Source: Alphaproteobacteria bacterium
GTDB lineage: Bacteria; Pseudomonadota; Alphaproteobacteria; Rickettsiales; JABCZZ01
Reading direction: 5' to 3'
DNA length: 64,000 bases
Assembly: GCA_013289445.1 (NCBI GenBank)
Contig: JABCZZ010000006.1
Span: 1-64,000 of the forward strand
Of this stretch, positions 42,512-52,514 are shown piece by piece; the stretch's first letter is position 1, and every line of letters starts with the position of its first letter. The position numbers and the translations under genes are program-made. The notes beneath the pieces are model-generated. The model saw nothing but the letters and a program-made list of their open reading frames with translations. It was not told the DNA's origin and ran no database searches.

Positions 42512-43693
42512 TTAACTGTTGAGCTGCTTGCGGAACGTTTGCAGTATTTTCCATGCAGAAGCGGTAAACGGCGCGATCAATTCGCCGCTGGCAAACAATA
42601 TAACCAGGCAATAGCCATAATAAAACCGGTTTTCCAGCGCGGCGGGCCATAAGATGAAACGCACGGCCCAGGCGCCCCACGTGACGAGCAGCAGGTCAAG
42701 CCATAAACGATTGGCCTTTCCAGGCGCGGGCCTCATGTAATAGCTGAAGCCTCCAGCAAGGCTGATGATGACCAGCATGATGGTACGCGGCAACGTGAAA
42801 AAGTCTTTAAGACCGACGGTAAAACTTTGCCAGTACATATCAAAAGTGAGGTGGTCGGACATGGTTGCCGGATTGGGGTTTTTATTGAAGAAGCTATAGA
42901 TATAAAAATGCTCATAGGTGTAATTAGGGCCCTGCGTGATATGCTTTACAACGACATTGGAAATCAGCAGCAGGGCGCAAAAGAATACCGCGTCGAAGAG
43001 CGGTGCGCGCTGCGGCTTTGGTGCTAAGGTGGCAAAATAGGCTGTATAGATTCCAAGCGGGATGATGGAATCAGGACGTGCGAGCGTGGCAAGCAAGCCG
43101 AAGAGGCAGAAATAACGAAATGATTTGCGCTCAAGCCAGGCAAACAGCGCAGCAATGCAGAGCATGGTGCAAAGCGCATCGGGTGTAGAGAAGCGTGCGA
43201 GCGTTGCAAACGGCCAGTCCTCCCAGAAGAACGCGAGCGCCAGCACCATTAAGAGCCATGCGCTGCGCCCCATACAATGCGGACGCCAGAGAAACAGCAA
43301 GATGGCAAGAATGGCGAAGCTTACCGTAGATGTCACCCAGCTGGCAGTGGTGAGCGCCATGCCGGTCTGATGAAAAAACCACATGGAAACATTGTAAAGT
43401 GGCTTTACCTGGCAGAAGGGAAGCTGCTGTATATAGGCCGCTGGGCTGGACGAGAGCGGATTTTCGATGAATTGCTGATAAAGCCAGTCCGGCATGGTGT
43501 CCTTCACGATGCCCATGGAAGTGGAATAGATGGTCTCAGGCGTTTTTTCCTGCCATGAGACGACGCTGCCCAGATAGCAGATCATGTCCCAGTTGCGGTT
43601 GGGATGTGTGAGCCCCAGCAAAACCGAATAGAGCATGGCGATGGCGTAGAGAGCAACAATGCATGGATAAAGATATTTTTCTTTGACCATCAT
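42512..43693 (-). CDS. Multi-pass membrane protein, GT-C glycosyltransferase-like
   Basis: A 393-residue protein with about ten membrane helices. [13 protein letters not shown] near residue 25 has the acidic residue of the first periplasmic loop as in GT-C enzymes, and [16 protein letters not shown] recalls mannosyl-/glucosyltransferase-like membrane proteins. Substrate is unknown; with the GT9 gene downstream a cell-surface glycan is likely. The start overlaps the purL stop as ATGA, which indicates translational coupling to purL. Confidence 0.72.
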   Translation of the reverse strand: MMVKEKYLYPCIVALYAIAMLYSVLLGLTHPNRNWDMICYLGSVVSWQEKTPETIYSTSMGIVKDTMPDWLYQQFIENPLSSSPAAYIQQLPFCQVKPLYNVSMWFFHQTGMALTTASWVTSTVSFAILAILLFLWRPHCMGRSAWLLMVLALAFFWEDWPFATLARFSTPDALCTMLCIAALFAWLERKSFRYFCLFGLLATLARPDSIIPLGIYTAYFATLAPKPQRAPLFDAVFFCALLLISNVVVKHITQGPNYTYEHFYIYSFFNKNPNPATMSDHLTFDMYWQSFTVGLKDFFTLPRTIMLVIISLAGGFSYYMRPAPGKANRLWLDLLLVTWGAWAVRFILWPAALENRFYYGYCLVILFASGELIAPFTASAWKILQTFRKQLNS

Positions 43694-45936
43694 TCGTTCG
43701 ACATATAGCCCGGAAGCCATGCAGAGTGGATGTCGCGCAGCGCGATGATGGATTCATTAAGCAATCCTTCGATCGCAAGCGTGTCCTTGGCGGTTTTACC
43801 CAGCAGCAGGGCAGGCACTTTTTTGCTGATCGCTTCCTGTAGAATATTCTGGGTATGTTCGGCGGGAATGGCAAGCAGGTAGCGGCTCTGATCTTCACCG
43901 AAAGCAAAGCCATACAGATCGTCAGTTTGCGGGAAAGTGAGCATGGCGCCGATGCCTTTGGCAAAACCCATTTCGGCCAGTGCCACCAACAACCCGCCGT
44001 CAGATAGATCATGCGCGCTTGCGATGCGTCCCGAAGCGATAAGCTCGCGCACGAAGTTGCCGTTGTCACATTCGGCGGTGAGATCGACGGGCGGCGGCGG
44101 CCCTTCTTCGCGGCCAAGCACTTCGCGTAAGTAAAGCGAGCTTCCCAGATGGCCTGCGGTCTTGCCGATAAGCACCACGTGATGCCCCTCGGCCGTGAAA
44201 TAATTGACGGCATGTTTGGTGACGTTGGCAAGGATGCCCACACCGCCGATGGCTGGAGTAGGCTGCACGGCGGAAGCCGACGCACCTGTCGACGTTTCAT
44301 TATAAAGCGACACATTGCCCGAGATGACCGGGTAATCAAGCGCCAGGCAGGCCTCGCGCATACCTTCCAGGCAGCCGACAATCTGGCCCATGATCTCAGG
44401 CTTTTCAGGATTGCCGAAATTAAGGCAGTTGGTGATGGCAAGTGGCTTGGCGCCCACACAGGTAAGATTGCGCCAGGTCTCGGCCACGGCCTGCTTGCCG
44501 CCTTCATACGGATCAGCGTAGCAATAGCGCGGTGTGCAATCGGTAGTGATGGCGAGTGCCTTGGGGGTACCGTGCACGCGCACCACGGCAGCATCACCAC
44601 CCGGGCGCATGACTGTGTCGTTCATCACCATGTGGTCGTATTGCTCCCAGATCCAGTGCTTGCTTGCGATGTCCGGCGAGCCCAGCAGCTTGCGCAGATC
44701 GCCGCCAAGTTTTTTTGCATCGCGTGCGGCAATCATTGCTGCCTTGCGTGCCGGTGTCTTGACATAGGGGCGGTCGTAGACCGGCGCATCGGTGCTGATA
44801 GGGGCTACCGGCAGGTCGGCGTAAGTCTTGCCGTGCATCTTGAGCACAATGCGGCCTGTGTCGGTGATGGTACCGATGGTGGCGAAAGATAATTCCCACT
44901 TCTCGAAGATGGCGCGCGCGAGCGCTTCTTTTTCAGGCTTGAGAATCATCAGCATGCGTTCCTGCGATTCCGAGAGCATGATTTCGTATGGTGTCATGCC
45001 TTCTTCGCGCATGGGCACCTTTTCAAGATGGAGCTCGATGCCGCATTCGCCTTTACCCGCCATCTCGAGCGAGGAAGAGGTGAGGCCGGCAGCGCCCATA
45101 TCCTGAATGGCAACGATCGCATCGGTGGCCATGAGCTCCAGGCAGGCCTCGATAAGCAATTTCTCGGTGAAGGGATCACCCACCTGCACGGTCGGGCGTT
45201 TTTCTTCAGAGTTTTCGTCGAACTCTGCCGATGCCATGGTAGCGCCGTGAATGCCGTCACGCCCGGTTTTCGAGCCCACATACACCACCGGGTTACCGAT
45301 ACCCGCGGCCTTGGAATAAAAAATCTTGTTGGTGTTGGCGATGCCCACCGTCATGGCATTCACCAGGATATTGCCGTTGTAAGACGGATGAAATGTGCAT
45401 TCGCCGCCGACGGTGGGCACACCCACGCAATTGCCGTAACCGCCGATGCCGGAAACCACGCCTGCCACCAGATGCTTTGTCTTGGGATGGCTGGGATCAC
45501 CGAAGCGTAGCGCATTCATGTTGGCAATAGGACGCGCACCCATGGTGAACACGTCGCGCAGAATGCCGCCTACGCCAGTGGCTGCGCCCTGATAAGGCTC
45601 GATGTAAGAAGGATGGTTGTGCGACTCCATTTTAAAGATGGCGGCCTGGCCGTCGCCGATATCGATTACGCCTGCGTTTTCGCCGGGGCCGCAGATAACA
45701 TGCGGCGCTTTGGTGGGCAGGGTGCCCAGCCATTTGCGCGTGGTCTTGTAAGAGCAATGTTCGCTCCACATTACCGAGAAAATGCCAAGCTCGGTGAGAT
45801 TGGGTTCGCGACCGAGAATAGTAAGAATTTTCGCATATTCTTCGCGCGTCAGTCCGTGTTCGGCGATTGCCGCGGGACTGATGGCGCAGGCAGGGTGGGA
45901 GGGGCTTGCAGCGCTTGTTGCTTTCATGGTCCGCAC
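43690..45936 (-). CDS. purL: Phosphoribosylformylglycinamidine synthase, PurL subunit
   Basis: A 748-residue small-form PurL that, with PurQ and PurS, makes FGAM from FGAR, ATP and glutamine. Hallmarks include [10 protein letters not shown] (His in the active site), [44 protein letters not shown], and in the second half [14 protein letters not shown] and [12 protein letters not shown]. The purQ gene is upstream but separated by two orphan genes. Its stop overlaps the next gene. Confidence 0.97.
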   Translation of the reverse strand: MRTMKATSAASPSHPACAISPAAIAEHGLTREEYAKILTILGREPNLTELGIFSVMWSEHCSYKTTRKWLGTLPTKAPHVICGPGENAGVIDIGDGQAAIFKMESHNHPSYIEPYQGAATGVGGILRDVFTMGARPIANMNALRFGDPSHPKTKHLVAGVVSGIGGYGNCVGVPTVGGECTFHPSYNGNILVNAMTVGIANTNKIFYSKAAGIGNPVVYVGSKTGRDGIHGATMASAEFDENSEEKRPTVQVGDPFTEKLLIEACLELMATDAIVAIQDMGAAGLTSSSLEMAGKGECGIELHLEKVPMREEGMTPYEIMLSESQERMLMILKPEKEALARAIFEKWELSFATIGTITDTGRIVLKMHGKTYADLPVAPISTDAPVYDRPYVKTPARKAAMIAARDAKKLGGDLRKLLGSPDIASKHWIWEQYDHMVMNDTVMRPGGDAAVVRVHGTPKALAITTDCTPRYCYADPYEGGKQAVAETWRNLTCVGAKPLAITNCLNFGNPEKPEIMGQIVGCLEGMREACLALDYPVISGNVSLYNETSTGASASAVQPTPAIGGVGILANVTKHAVNYFTAEGHHVVLIGKTAGHLGSSLYLREVLGREEGPPPPVDLTAECDNGNFVRELIASGRIASAHDLSDGGLLVALAEMGFAKGIGAMLTFPQTDDLYGFAFGEDQSRYLLAIPAEHTQNILQEAISKKVPALLLGKTAKDTLAIEGLLNESIIALRDIHSAWLPGYMSNE

Positions 45937-45972
45937 GCTAAAGCAAGCGACGGAAGATGTAAAGTGGGGGAA

Positions 45973-46470
45973 TTAAGGCAAGGACTGAGTGGTGGGTTTG
46001 CTGCGGTCGGCTTCGACGCCTGACGTCCATTGCTTCTGAGGTGCCTTGCTGGTGTTTTGCTCTATGACGGGTGCCTGAACTTTTTGTTTCTCATGGGCCG
46101 TGCGTGCTTGGGCGGCAAAATCATTGAGGTAGGAAGCATAGGCATTCATTGCCCTGCTGGTATCTTTGTTGAGCGAGATTGCTCCGCCCAGAAGAGCTCC
46201 CATTGCCAATCCCATCAGCATGCCCGGCAGCAGAAAGTAACACAACGCTATGGAGCCTATGGCGCCACCCGTTAAGGCGTAGACCGAGGCTTTGCCATAA
46301 TCACTCTTCAAATTGTTTTTGAGACGGTACGCCCCCATATCCAAAGGTTTGGCGCCGAACATATCCTGGATATATTGCGCTCGCTGCTGCAACCCGAGCA
46401 ATTGCATCTCCTGCATGCTGGGGCCGAAATTGTCGTAACCTATATAGTTTACCCCATTCCCATACTGCAT
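45973..46470 (-). CDS. Glycine-zipper membrane protein, orphan
   Basis: A 165-residue protein with a polar N-terminus, two closely spaced hydrophobic, Gly/Ala-rich helices (~68-105: ALTGGAIGSIALCYFLLPGMLMGLAMGALLGGAIS in outline) and a Lys/Gln-rich, probably disordered C-terminal tail. Glycine-zipper helices pack tightly in membranes. It follows the similar gene at 46492-47052 by 21 bases, so they are a pair inserted between purQ and purL. No function is known. Confidence 0.6.
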   Translation of the reverse strand: MQYGNGVNYIGYDNFGPSMQEMQLLGLQQRAQYIQDMFGAKPLDMGAYRLKNNLKSDYGKASVYALTGGAIGSIALCYFLLPGMLMGLAMGALLGGAISLNKDTSRAMNAYASYLNDFAAQARTAHEKQKVQAPVIEQNTSKAPQKQWTSGVEADRSKPTTQSLP

Positions 46471-46491
46471 AGATGATTTATCCCTATAAAA

Positions 46492-47052
46492 TTAAGCGCG
46501 GCTGGTGCCTGGGGTTAGATTCTGCTGTCGTGAAGAAGAGATGTCAGCGCTATAGGATTTGCCCGTCGGCATCGCGTTATCAAATTCCATTCCCCTTGCC
46601 TGTGTAGGCTGGCGCGATGTTCCCTGGTTCTGTTGTGCTGCCAGATAGTCGCGCTGCATTTCCGCTTGTCCTATCTCGCCGCCTTTGATAAGCCCGCCGA
46701 TAAGTCCGCCAAGGGCACCCAGGGCAATACCGGCGTAGATACAAGGAATGGCAGGGAAGAATCCGAAGGACAGCAATGCAATGGCGCCGCCGACCATGGC
46801 GCCCACTATGCCGCCGCCCATTTTACCCAGTAAGGCGCCGATAGCGGTTTTCATATTCCAGAAGGACGGCTCTTTGACCACTTTGCCGCCGATGAGTTCG
46901 CGCGTCATGCGCTCGTTGCCGATATAGCCGCCGATCGCGCCGCCGATAGCCGTGCCTATGACGGGAAAGAAAAGCGTGCCGATAAGTGCGCCAAGCGCAG
47001 CGTTCTTGTTCCAGTAGGTGGGTGCTTCGGTAGTAGGGACGATATAGGGCAT
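46492..47052 (-). CDS. Glycine-zipper membrane protein with internal duplication, orphan
   Basis: A 186-residue protein with two related halves: YWNKNAALGALIG (from ~12) and FWNMKTAIGALLG (from ~64), each followed by a Gly/Ala-rich double helix (GTAIGGAIGGYIG; GGGIVGAMVGGAIALL). A third Gly-rich segment (ALGALGGLIGGLIKGG) comes before a polar, Gln/Thr-rich tail. The internal repeat shows a past duplication. It is transcribed with the gene at 45973-46470 and lies between purQ and purL. Inner-membrane or envelope location is likely; role unknown. Confidence 0.6.
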   Translation of the reverse strand: MPYIVPTTEAPTYWNKNAALGALIGTLFFPVIGTAIGGAIGGYIGNERMTRELIGGKVVKEPSFWNMKTAIGALLGKMGGGIVGAMVGGAIALLSFGFFPAIPCIYAGIALGALGGLIGGLIKGGEIGQAEMQRDYLAAQQNQGTSRQPTQARGMEFDNAMPTGKSYSADISSSRQQNLTPGTSRA

Positions 47053-47135
47053 AACGATTCTCTAAAAGTACAGCCTTATGCTATCACGCTACTATATACC
47101 CCAGAAGTTAAGGTTTTATTACGCTCATGGCGATA

Positions 47136-47816
47136 TTAGGCCGCCAGCAGGCTTTCAAACATAGCTCTGCCGTCAATTCCACCGGTTAGCGGGTCGGCAT
47201 GGCGTTCGGGATGGGGCATCATGCCCAGCACCGTCTTCTCTTTATTATATATGCCTGCGATATGGCTTAGCGACCCATTGGGATTGGCATCCGGAGTAAG
47301 GCCGCCTTTTTCATCGCAATAGCGAAACGCGATCTGATCATTATCTTCGAGCGATTTAAGCGTGGCAGCATCGGTAAAATAATTACCGTCATGATGGGCA
47401 ATCGGCACCTTGATGACCTGCCCCTTGTCATAGGCCGAACTGTACGCGGTGGTATTATTCTCTACGCGCAGGAACACATCACGACACAGGAATTTAAGTT
47501 TGGCATTACGCATCAGCGTGCCTTGCAGCAGCCCTGATTCGGTTAAAATCTGGAATCCATTGCAGATACCCAGCACGCGTCCGCCGCGACCTGCATGTTT
47601 AATGACTTCGCGCATGACAGGAGAATGTGCGGCCATGGCGCCAGAGCGCAAATAATCACCATACGAGAATCCGCCTGGCACCACCACCAGATCGCAATCG
47701 GGCAGGGTGGAGTCTGCGTGCCAGACTTTTTCAGGCTTACAGCCGGTCAACTGCAGGACGGTAAGCGCATCACGATCGCAATTGGAGCCCGGAAAAATAA
47801 TAACGGCAGAACGCAT
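47136..47816 (-). CDS. purQ: Phosphoribosylformylglycinamidine synthase, PurQ glutaminase subunit
   Basis: A 226-residue class I glutamine amidotransferase that supplies ammonia to PurL. The nucleophile is Cys85 in LGICNGFQIL, with the His-Pro-Glu pair in GMMPHPERHAD and PGGFSYGDYLRSGA near the start of the active site. ATG 47816 fits the family start (MRSAVIIFPGSNCDRD); a TTG four codons earlier is less likely. It is cut off from purS by a gene on the other strand and must have its own promoter. Confidence 0.96.
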   Translation of the reverse strand: MRSAVIIFPGSNCDRDALTVLQLTGCKPEKVWHADSTLPDCDLVVVPGGFSYGDYLRSGAMAAHSPVMREVIKHAGRGGRVLGICNGFQILTESGLLQGTLMRNAKLKFLCRDVFLRVENNTTAYSSAYDKGQVIKVPIAHHDGNYFTDAATLKSLEDNDQIAFRYCDEKGGLTPDANPNGSLSHIAGIYNKEKTVLGMMPHPERHADPLTGGIDGRAMFESLLAA

Positions 47817-48034
47817 GATGGAACTCAACTGATAATTAATTATTATATTACAATATGTTGTATATTTTTATCTAAAAATAAGCACGCCTAACAGATAAAC
47901 AATCATCATGCTTTTGTCACATAATATTAACCCAATTGTAACACATTTTGCCTATAGTCATGTTATAAAGAATTTATACGCTAACAAGAAATTAAGACAC
48001 CAATCGAACGCGAAAAATAATTAGGAGACACGCC

Positions 48035-48811
48035 ATGGCTGATATTGCCGAAGAACTCAAAAATGCAACCGCTGCTCTTGATACAGCCAAAACCGCTGCT
48101 GGGCAGGCTGCTGTAAAAATCGGCCAGGACACGATTGGTACGAGAATTCATGAAGCTGCGGAAGCGGCATTGAAAGTTGCCAAGGACGATAAAGATAAAC
48201 TGCGCATTACCAAGGCGCTCACTCCCGGTATTGAAGAATACACCAAACAGGCCGCCCATCATGAATCATGGATGAGCGAATTTGCCACAAAAATTAAGGA
48301 GTTTTTAGGCCTCGCCACTCCCGATACCAAGGCGGCAGGTGAAAAATATATCGAAGGCATCAAGAAAGTGGGAGACAATAAAGACAAGCTCGCCTCGTTT
48401 AACGGCGCGGTGCATTACAGCGTCGATGAGTTGCACCTGACCGAGGAAGCCAAGAAAAAGCTGATGGAAGGCGAGGGCAAGAAAAACCTCGGCGACCTTG
48501 GCAAGCTGGTGAACGAAGATTATCTCACAAAGACATTCGGCTTTAATAAAGAAGGCGTATTGGCCGCTACCGGCAAAGGCTGGAAATATGCTGCCGCTGC
48601 TGCTGTCGCTGCCACTGCGGTCGGCGCTGTGGTCAGCCGTCCGGTGGATGAGCAGACCGGCAAGAAGAAATGGACGTTTGGTCGCGTACTCACCACCGCT
48701 CTGTGTGTGTATGCCGCCGCCCGTATCGGTGCAGGCGCCTACCATGGCCATAGCTGGGGTGAGATGATAAAGAACCCGATTACCTTCACTAAAGGAATTA
48801 CCCGGGCTTAA
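48035..48811 (+). CDS. Orphan protein with C-terminal membrane helices, inside the pur cluster
   Basis: A 258-residue protein, not recognised. The N-terminal ~180 residues are charged, Ala/Lys-rich and helical (LKNATAALDTAKTAAGQAA), followed by two hydrophobic segments (WKYAAAAAVAATAVGAVV ~185-203; VLTTALCVYAAARIGAGAYHG ~217-237). An excellent ribosome site (AGGAG) precedes the ATG. The gene is transcribed against purS and purQ and overlaps the purS end by four bases. It is an insertion into an otherwise conserved gene order. No function is proposed. Confidence 0.7.
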   Translation: MADIAEELKNATAALDTAKTAAGQAAVKIGQDTIGTRIHEAAEAALKVAKDDKDKLRITKALTPGIEEYTKQAAHHESWMSEFATKIKEFLGLATPDTKAAGEKYIEGIKKVGDNKDKLASFNGAVHYSVDELHLTEEAKKKLMEGEGKKNLGDLGKLVNEDYLTKTFGFNKEGVLAATGKGWKYAAAAAVAATAVGAVVSRPVDEQTGKKKWTFGRVLTTALCVYAAARIGAGAYHGHSWGEMIKNPITFTKGITRA

Positions 48812-49047
48812 TCCAGCTCGAAGCGGTAGTTTTCCACCACGGTATTAGCAAGCAATTTACGGCACATGGCGTCCACCGCGTCATGTGCCTTTTTCTTGTC
48901 CTTTTCGCCAAGCTCGACTTCGATGTATTTGCCCTGGCGCACTTCGCCGACATCGGCAAAACCCAGCTGATGCAGCGCGCCGTTGATGGCTTTGCCCTGC
49001 GGATCAAGCACGCCGTTCTTAAGCGTGACATGGATTTTCGCTTTCAT
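48808..49047 (-). CDS. purS: Phosphoribosylformylglycinamidine synthase, PurS subunit
   Basis: A 79-residue PurS: KIHVTLKNGVLDPQGKAINGALHQLGF and VRQGKYIEVEL are the standard pattern. PurS bridges PurL and PurQ in the FGAM synthase complex. It lies two bases after purC, its translational partner, and is the last gene before the strand switch. Confidence 0.95.
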   Translation of the reverse strand: MKAKIHVTLKNGVLDPQGKAINGALHQLGFADVGEVRQGKYIEVELGEKDKKKAHDAVDAMCRKLLANTVVENYRFELD

Positions 49048-49049
49048 GG

Positions 49050-49886
49050 CTATTTCTTCTTTTTCTTGGTGACGGCGGAGAGCTTCACTACGGCTTTTTT
49101 CACCGGCGGCTTGGCAATGGCGACATCGTTTTCACCGGGCAGCACACCGAGCCTGCGCGCCACTTCGCGGTAGGCTTCCTCGACCTTTCCCAAATCACGG
49201 CGGAAGCGGTCTTTGTCCATTTTCTCGCCGGTCTTGGTGTCCCACAGGCGGCAGCAGTCGGGGCTGATCTCGTCGGCCAGGATCACCTGCACGGTATTGC
49301 CTTCGTAATGGCGGCCAAATTCGATCTTGAAGTCAATCAGGCGAATGCCTGCGCCCAGGAACAGGCCGCTGAGGAAATCGTTGATGCGCAGTGCCATGGA
49401 GGTGATGTCTTCCAGTTCGCTGGGTTGGGCCCATTGGAACGCAACGATGATTTCCGGCGCGACAATCGGATCATTCAGTTTATCGCTTTTGAGGCAGAAT
49501 TCGATGATCGGATAGGGCAGTGCCGCGCCTTCCTCAATGCCGAAGCGCTGGGCGAAACTGCCGGCGGCAACGTTACGCACGATGACTTCAAGCGGGATGA
49601 TCTCGACCGCCTTGACCAGTTGCTCACGCATATTGAGCGTGCGGATAAAATGGGTGGGAATGCCGATGTCAGAAAGACGCAGCATCAGATACTCGGAAAT
49701 GCGGTTATTAATCACGCCTTTGCCGTTGATTACGCCTTTTTTGGCATTATTGAAAGCCGTGGCATCATCCTTGAAATGCTGGATGAGCGTGCCGGGCTCG
49801 GGGCCTTCAAAAAGCTGCTTGGCCTTGCCTTCGTAGATGGGTACGCGTCTGTTCATGGTTCTGCTTGCGGTTCGTTTGGGGGGCAT
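49050..49886 (-). CDS. purC: SAICAR synthetase
   Basis: A 278-residue PurC that joins aspartate to [42 protein letters not shown], and [12 protein letters not shown] with [15 protein letters not shown] are hallmark segments. The C-terminus has an extra Lys/Val/Ala tail ending in KKKKK. The start may be ten codons in, at [10 protein letters not shown]; the written start includes a basic leader. It is divergent from the zeta-subunit gene. Confidence 0.96.
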   Translation of the reverse strand: MPPKRTASRTMNRRVPIYEGKAKQLFEGPEPGTLIQHFKDDATAFNNAKKGVINGKGVINNRISEYLMLRLSDIGIPTHFIRTLNMREQLVKAVEIIPLEVIVRNVAAGSFAQRFGIEEGAALPYPIIEFCLKSDKLNDPIVAPEIIVAFQWAQPSELEDITSMALRINDFLSGLFLGAGIRLIDFKIEFGRHYEGNTVQVILADEISPDCCRLWDTKTGEKMDKDRFRRDLGKVEEAYREVARRLGVLPGENDVAIAKPPVKKAVVKLSAVTKKKKK

Positions 49887-49932
49887 GGTAGATGTCCTTC
49901 ATAATGGAGACCACGGAAAATGGAAGGAAAAT

Positions 49933-50250
49933 ATGACGAGTTTCAATGATAAAGAAAAAGCGGCGGAAAACAAGTATGCACATGATAAAGAAACGGAATT
50001 TAAAATCCGTGCGCGCCGCGACAAGCTGCTGGGTTTTTGGGTAGCAGAAAAAATGGGGCTTAAAAGCAGCGCGGCGGAGGAATATGCCCGCGCGCTGGCC
50101 ACGCTCAATATCGAACATGCACATCAGGAATCGCTGCTGGCGAAGATCAAAGACGATCTGAATAAAGGCGGCGCTATCATCAGCGAACATGATATTCGTG
50201 CACAGATGCATCATCTTTTGCTTGCGGCCACGCAGGAAGTTGCGGGCTAG
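49933..50250 (+). CDS. F1-ATPase inhibitor zeta subunit (former DUF1476)
   Basis: A 105-residue protein beginning MTSFNDKEKAAENKYAHDKE, followed by FKIRARRDKLLGFWVAEKMGL, the signature of the alphaproteobacterial zeta subunit known from Paracoccus, which blocks ATP hydrolysis by the F1 motor through its N-terminus. The start at 49933 is set by AAGGA and by family length; the longer frame from 49837 runs antisense into purC. It is divergent from purC, a common alphaproteobacterial arrangement. Confidence 0.92.
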   Translation: MTSFNDKEKAAENKYAHDKETEFKIRARRDKLLGFWVAEKMGLKSSAAEEYARALATLNIEHAHQESLLAKIKDDLNKGGAIISEHDIRAQMHHLLLAATQEVAG

Positions 50251-50282
50251 CGCCTAGGGTTTATTGGCTCTTGCGCGCCCTG

Positions 50283-50915
50283 TTAATATTCAATAGGTAC
50301 AGGATCGAGGCTGCGCCATAGATACCAGGTCGCCATCGAGCGGTAAGGGCGCCATTTTTCGGCGAGTTTGTGCATTTTGGCGGGCGGCATGGACTTGCCT
50401 TTATTGTAATGGCGCTCGATTGCCTTGCGCAGACCGAGATCGCCGATGGGAAAAACGTCCGGCCGCATGAGATGGAAAATGAGAAACATCTCTGCCGACC
50501 ATTTGCCGATACCTTTGATAGAAATAAGATCGGTAATGACTTCTTCATCTGACTGCCTGTGCCATTGTGGTTTGCTGCGCGCGACAAAGAACTGCGACAG
50601 CTCCTTAAGATAAATTGTCTTTTGGCCGGATAGGCCGCAGGAGCGCAAGGTCGGCACATCTGTATCGAGTATCGCCTCGGGCAATACTTCGCTGCCTACG
50701 CCGGCTTCGAGTTTTTTCCATACGCTCTGTGCAGCTTTTACAGAAATCTGCTGGCCGACGATGGCACGCGCGAGCGAGAAAAACGCGCTGCCGCGGCTCA
50801 CCAGTGCCTCACCTTTATAGGCGCGGATGAAGCGTGCCAGCACCGGATCCGCCTTGCACAGATGGCGTTTGGCCTTAAGCCAGTAGTCGGGTGCTATCTT
50901 TTTAGCGGTTGCCAT
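50283..50915 (-). CDS. DNA-3-methyladenine glycosylase, AlkA-like
   Basis: A 210-residue HhH-GPD glycosylase that removes alkylated bases. ARAIVGQQISVKAAQSVW, the helix-hairpin-helix ISIKGIGKWSAEMFLIF and catalytic Asp159 in FPIGDLGL are clear. It lacks the N-terminal domain of E. coli AlkA, so it is of the short type. With two Ogt genes in the window the cell is well supplied for alkylation repair. It is divergent from fumC. Confidence 0.93.
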   Translation of the reverse strand: MATAKKIAPDYWLKAKRHLCKADPVLARFIRAYKGEALVSRGSAFFSLARAIVGQQISVKAAQSVWKKLEAGVGSEVLPEAILDTDVPTLRSCGLSGQKTIYLKELSQFFVARSKPQWHRQSDEEVITDLISIKGIGKWSAEMFLIFHLMRPDVFPIGDLGLRKAIERHYNKGKSMPPAKMHKLAEKWRPYRSMATWYLWRSLDPVPIEY

Positions 50916-50970
50916 AGGGGAGGCACTTTATTACAGATAGGGCATCAACAGCAAGCTCAGGAAATCTCCT

Positions 50971-52359
50971 ATGAAAACGCGCAGCGAAACCGACAGCTTC
51001 GGCGCTATCGATGTAGAGTCCGATAAGTACTGGGGCGCGCAGACACAGCGCTCGCTCGGTAATTTCAAGATCGGGGGGCAGACCATGCCGGCTCCGCTCA
51101 TCCACGCGCTGGGCACGCTCAAGCGGGCCGCCGCCACGGTCAATATGCAGCTGGGTGTGCTCGATAAACCGCTGGGCGAAGGCATTGTCAAAGCCTCCAC
51201 CGAAGTGATGGAAGGCAAGCTCGATAATCATTTCCCGCTCGTCGTCTGGCAGACGGGCTCAGGCACGCAGACCAACATGAACGCCAACGAAGTGATCTCC
51301 AACCGGGCGATTGAAATGGCGGGCGGCGAGATGGGCAGTAAGAAGCCCGTGCATCCCAACGATCACGTGAACATGGGCCAGTCGAGCAACGATTCGTTCC
51401 CGACCGCGATGCATATCGCCGCTGCGATGCAAATTGCGCATCATCTCATCCCGGCGCTGCAGAAGCTGCGCAATGCGCTCAATGACAAGGCGAATGAGTT
51501 TAAGTCGATCATCAAGATCGGCCGCACGCATTTGCAGGATGCCACGCCGCTGACGCTCGGGCAGGAATTTTCAGGCTATGTGAAGCAGATGGAAAACGCC
51601 ATCCGCCGCGCGGAAGGCGCGCTGCCTGCACTCTACGAACTTGCGCAGGGCGGTACCGCAGTGGGCACCGGGCTTAATGCCAAAAAAGGATTTGCCGAGG
51701 CATTTGCGCAGGAAGTGGCCAAGCTCACCAAGCTGCCGTTTGTCACCGCGCCCAACAAATTTGAAGCGCTCGCAACACATGATGCGATGGTGGAAACCAG
51801 CGGCGTGCTCAACACGATTGCCGTCTCTTTCATGAAGATCGCCAACGACATACGTCTGCTGGGCTCAGGCCCGCGCTGCGGTTTTGGCGAGCTGAGTTTG
51901 CCGGAGAACGAACCCGGCTCCTCGATCATGCCGGGCAAGGTCAATCCCACCCAGTCCGAAGCGATGACGATGGTGGCAGCTCAGGTGATGGGCAATCATG
52001 TGGCCGTGACTATCGGCGGTGCGACCGGGCATTTCGAGCTCAACGTGTTTAAGCCGATGATCATTCACAATGTGCTGCAATCCATCCGCCTGCTTACCGA
52101 TTGCGCCGTGAGCTTCACCGACAATTGTGTCGTCGGCATCGAAGCCAATAAAGAGCGCATCACCAAACTCATGAATGAATCGCTCATGCTGGTGACCGCG
52201 CTTAATCCGCATATCGGTTACGACAACGCCGCCAAAATCGCCAAGAAGGCGCATAAGGAAGGCACCTCGCTTAAGGAAGCAGGCATGGCCCTGAAACTTC
52301 TCACGTCCGAGCAGTTCGACCAGTGGGTGAAGCCCGAAACCATGGTCGGACCGAAATAG
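50971..52359 (+). CDS. fumC: Class II fumarate hydratase
   Basis: A 462-residue FumC of the citric acid cycle, iron-independent. [54 protein letters not shown] and the signature [13 protein letters not shown], with catalytic Ser318 in the same position as in E. coli, are all present. The length is normal. It is transcribed alone and followed by a hairpin. Confidence 0.98.
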   Translation: MKTRSETDSFGAIDVESDKYWGAQTQRSLGNFKIGGQTMPAPLIHALGTLKRAAATVNMQLGVLDKPLGEGIVKASTEVMEGKLDNHFPLVVWQTGSGTQTNMNANEVISNRAIEMAGGEMGSKKPVHPNDHVNMGQSSNDSFPTAMHIAAAMQIAHHLIPALQKLRNALNDKANEFKSIIKIGRTHLQDATPLTLGQEFSGYVKQMENAIRRAEGALPALYELAQGGTAVGTGLNAKKGFAEAFAQEVAKLTKLPFVTAPNKFEALATHDAMVETSGVLNTIAVSFMKIANDIRLLGSGPRCGFGELSLPENEPGSSIMPGKVNPTQSEAMTMVAAQVMGNHVAVTIGGATGHFELNVFKPMIIHNVLQSIRLLTDCAVSFTDNCVVGIEANKERITKLMNESLMLVTALNPHIGYDNAAKIAKKAHKEGTSLKEAGMALKLLTSEQFDQWVKPETMVGPK

Positions 52360-52369
52360 TAATATTTGC

Positions 52370-52390
52370 AAGGGGGCTCACTGCCCCCTT
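52370..52390 (+). terminator. GC-rich hairpin after fumC
   Basis: AAGGGGGC (52370-52377) pairs perfectly with GCCCCCTT (52383-52390) across a 5-nt loop, 11 bases after the fumC stop. No T-run follows, so it may stabilise the end or act with Rho. A second GC palindrome (CGCGCG-CTT-CGCGCG) lies at about 52408-52422. Confidence 0.55.
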
Positions 52391-52514
52391 CGCATACGCT
52401 TACCCCCGCGCGCTTCGCGCGAGGTCGTCGTATAGCACTCCTCCGCCTATCCACGAAAGGTCGTAAGGCATAATAAACGAGGTCAGCAGGCTGAGCTAGG
52501 CGTTTACAGAGCAA

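Noticed and set aside
43536..44600. 354-residue open frame overlapping purL and the next gene on the same strand
   Set aside because: Alternate reading frame of purL: low-complexity Arg/Pro/Ser composition and no start signal.
52400..52514. GC-rich palindromic stretch after fumC as a mobile palindromic element
   Set aside because: Only one copy is seen in the window, so it cannot be told from a simple hairpin.
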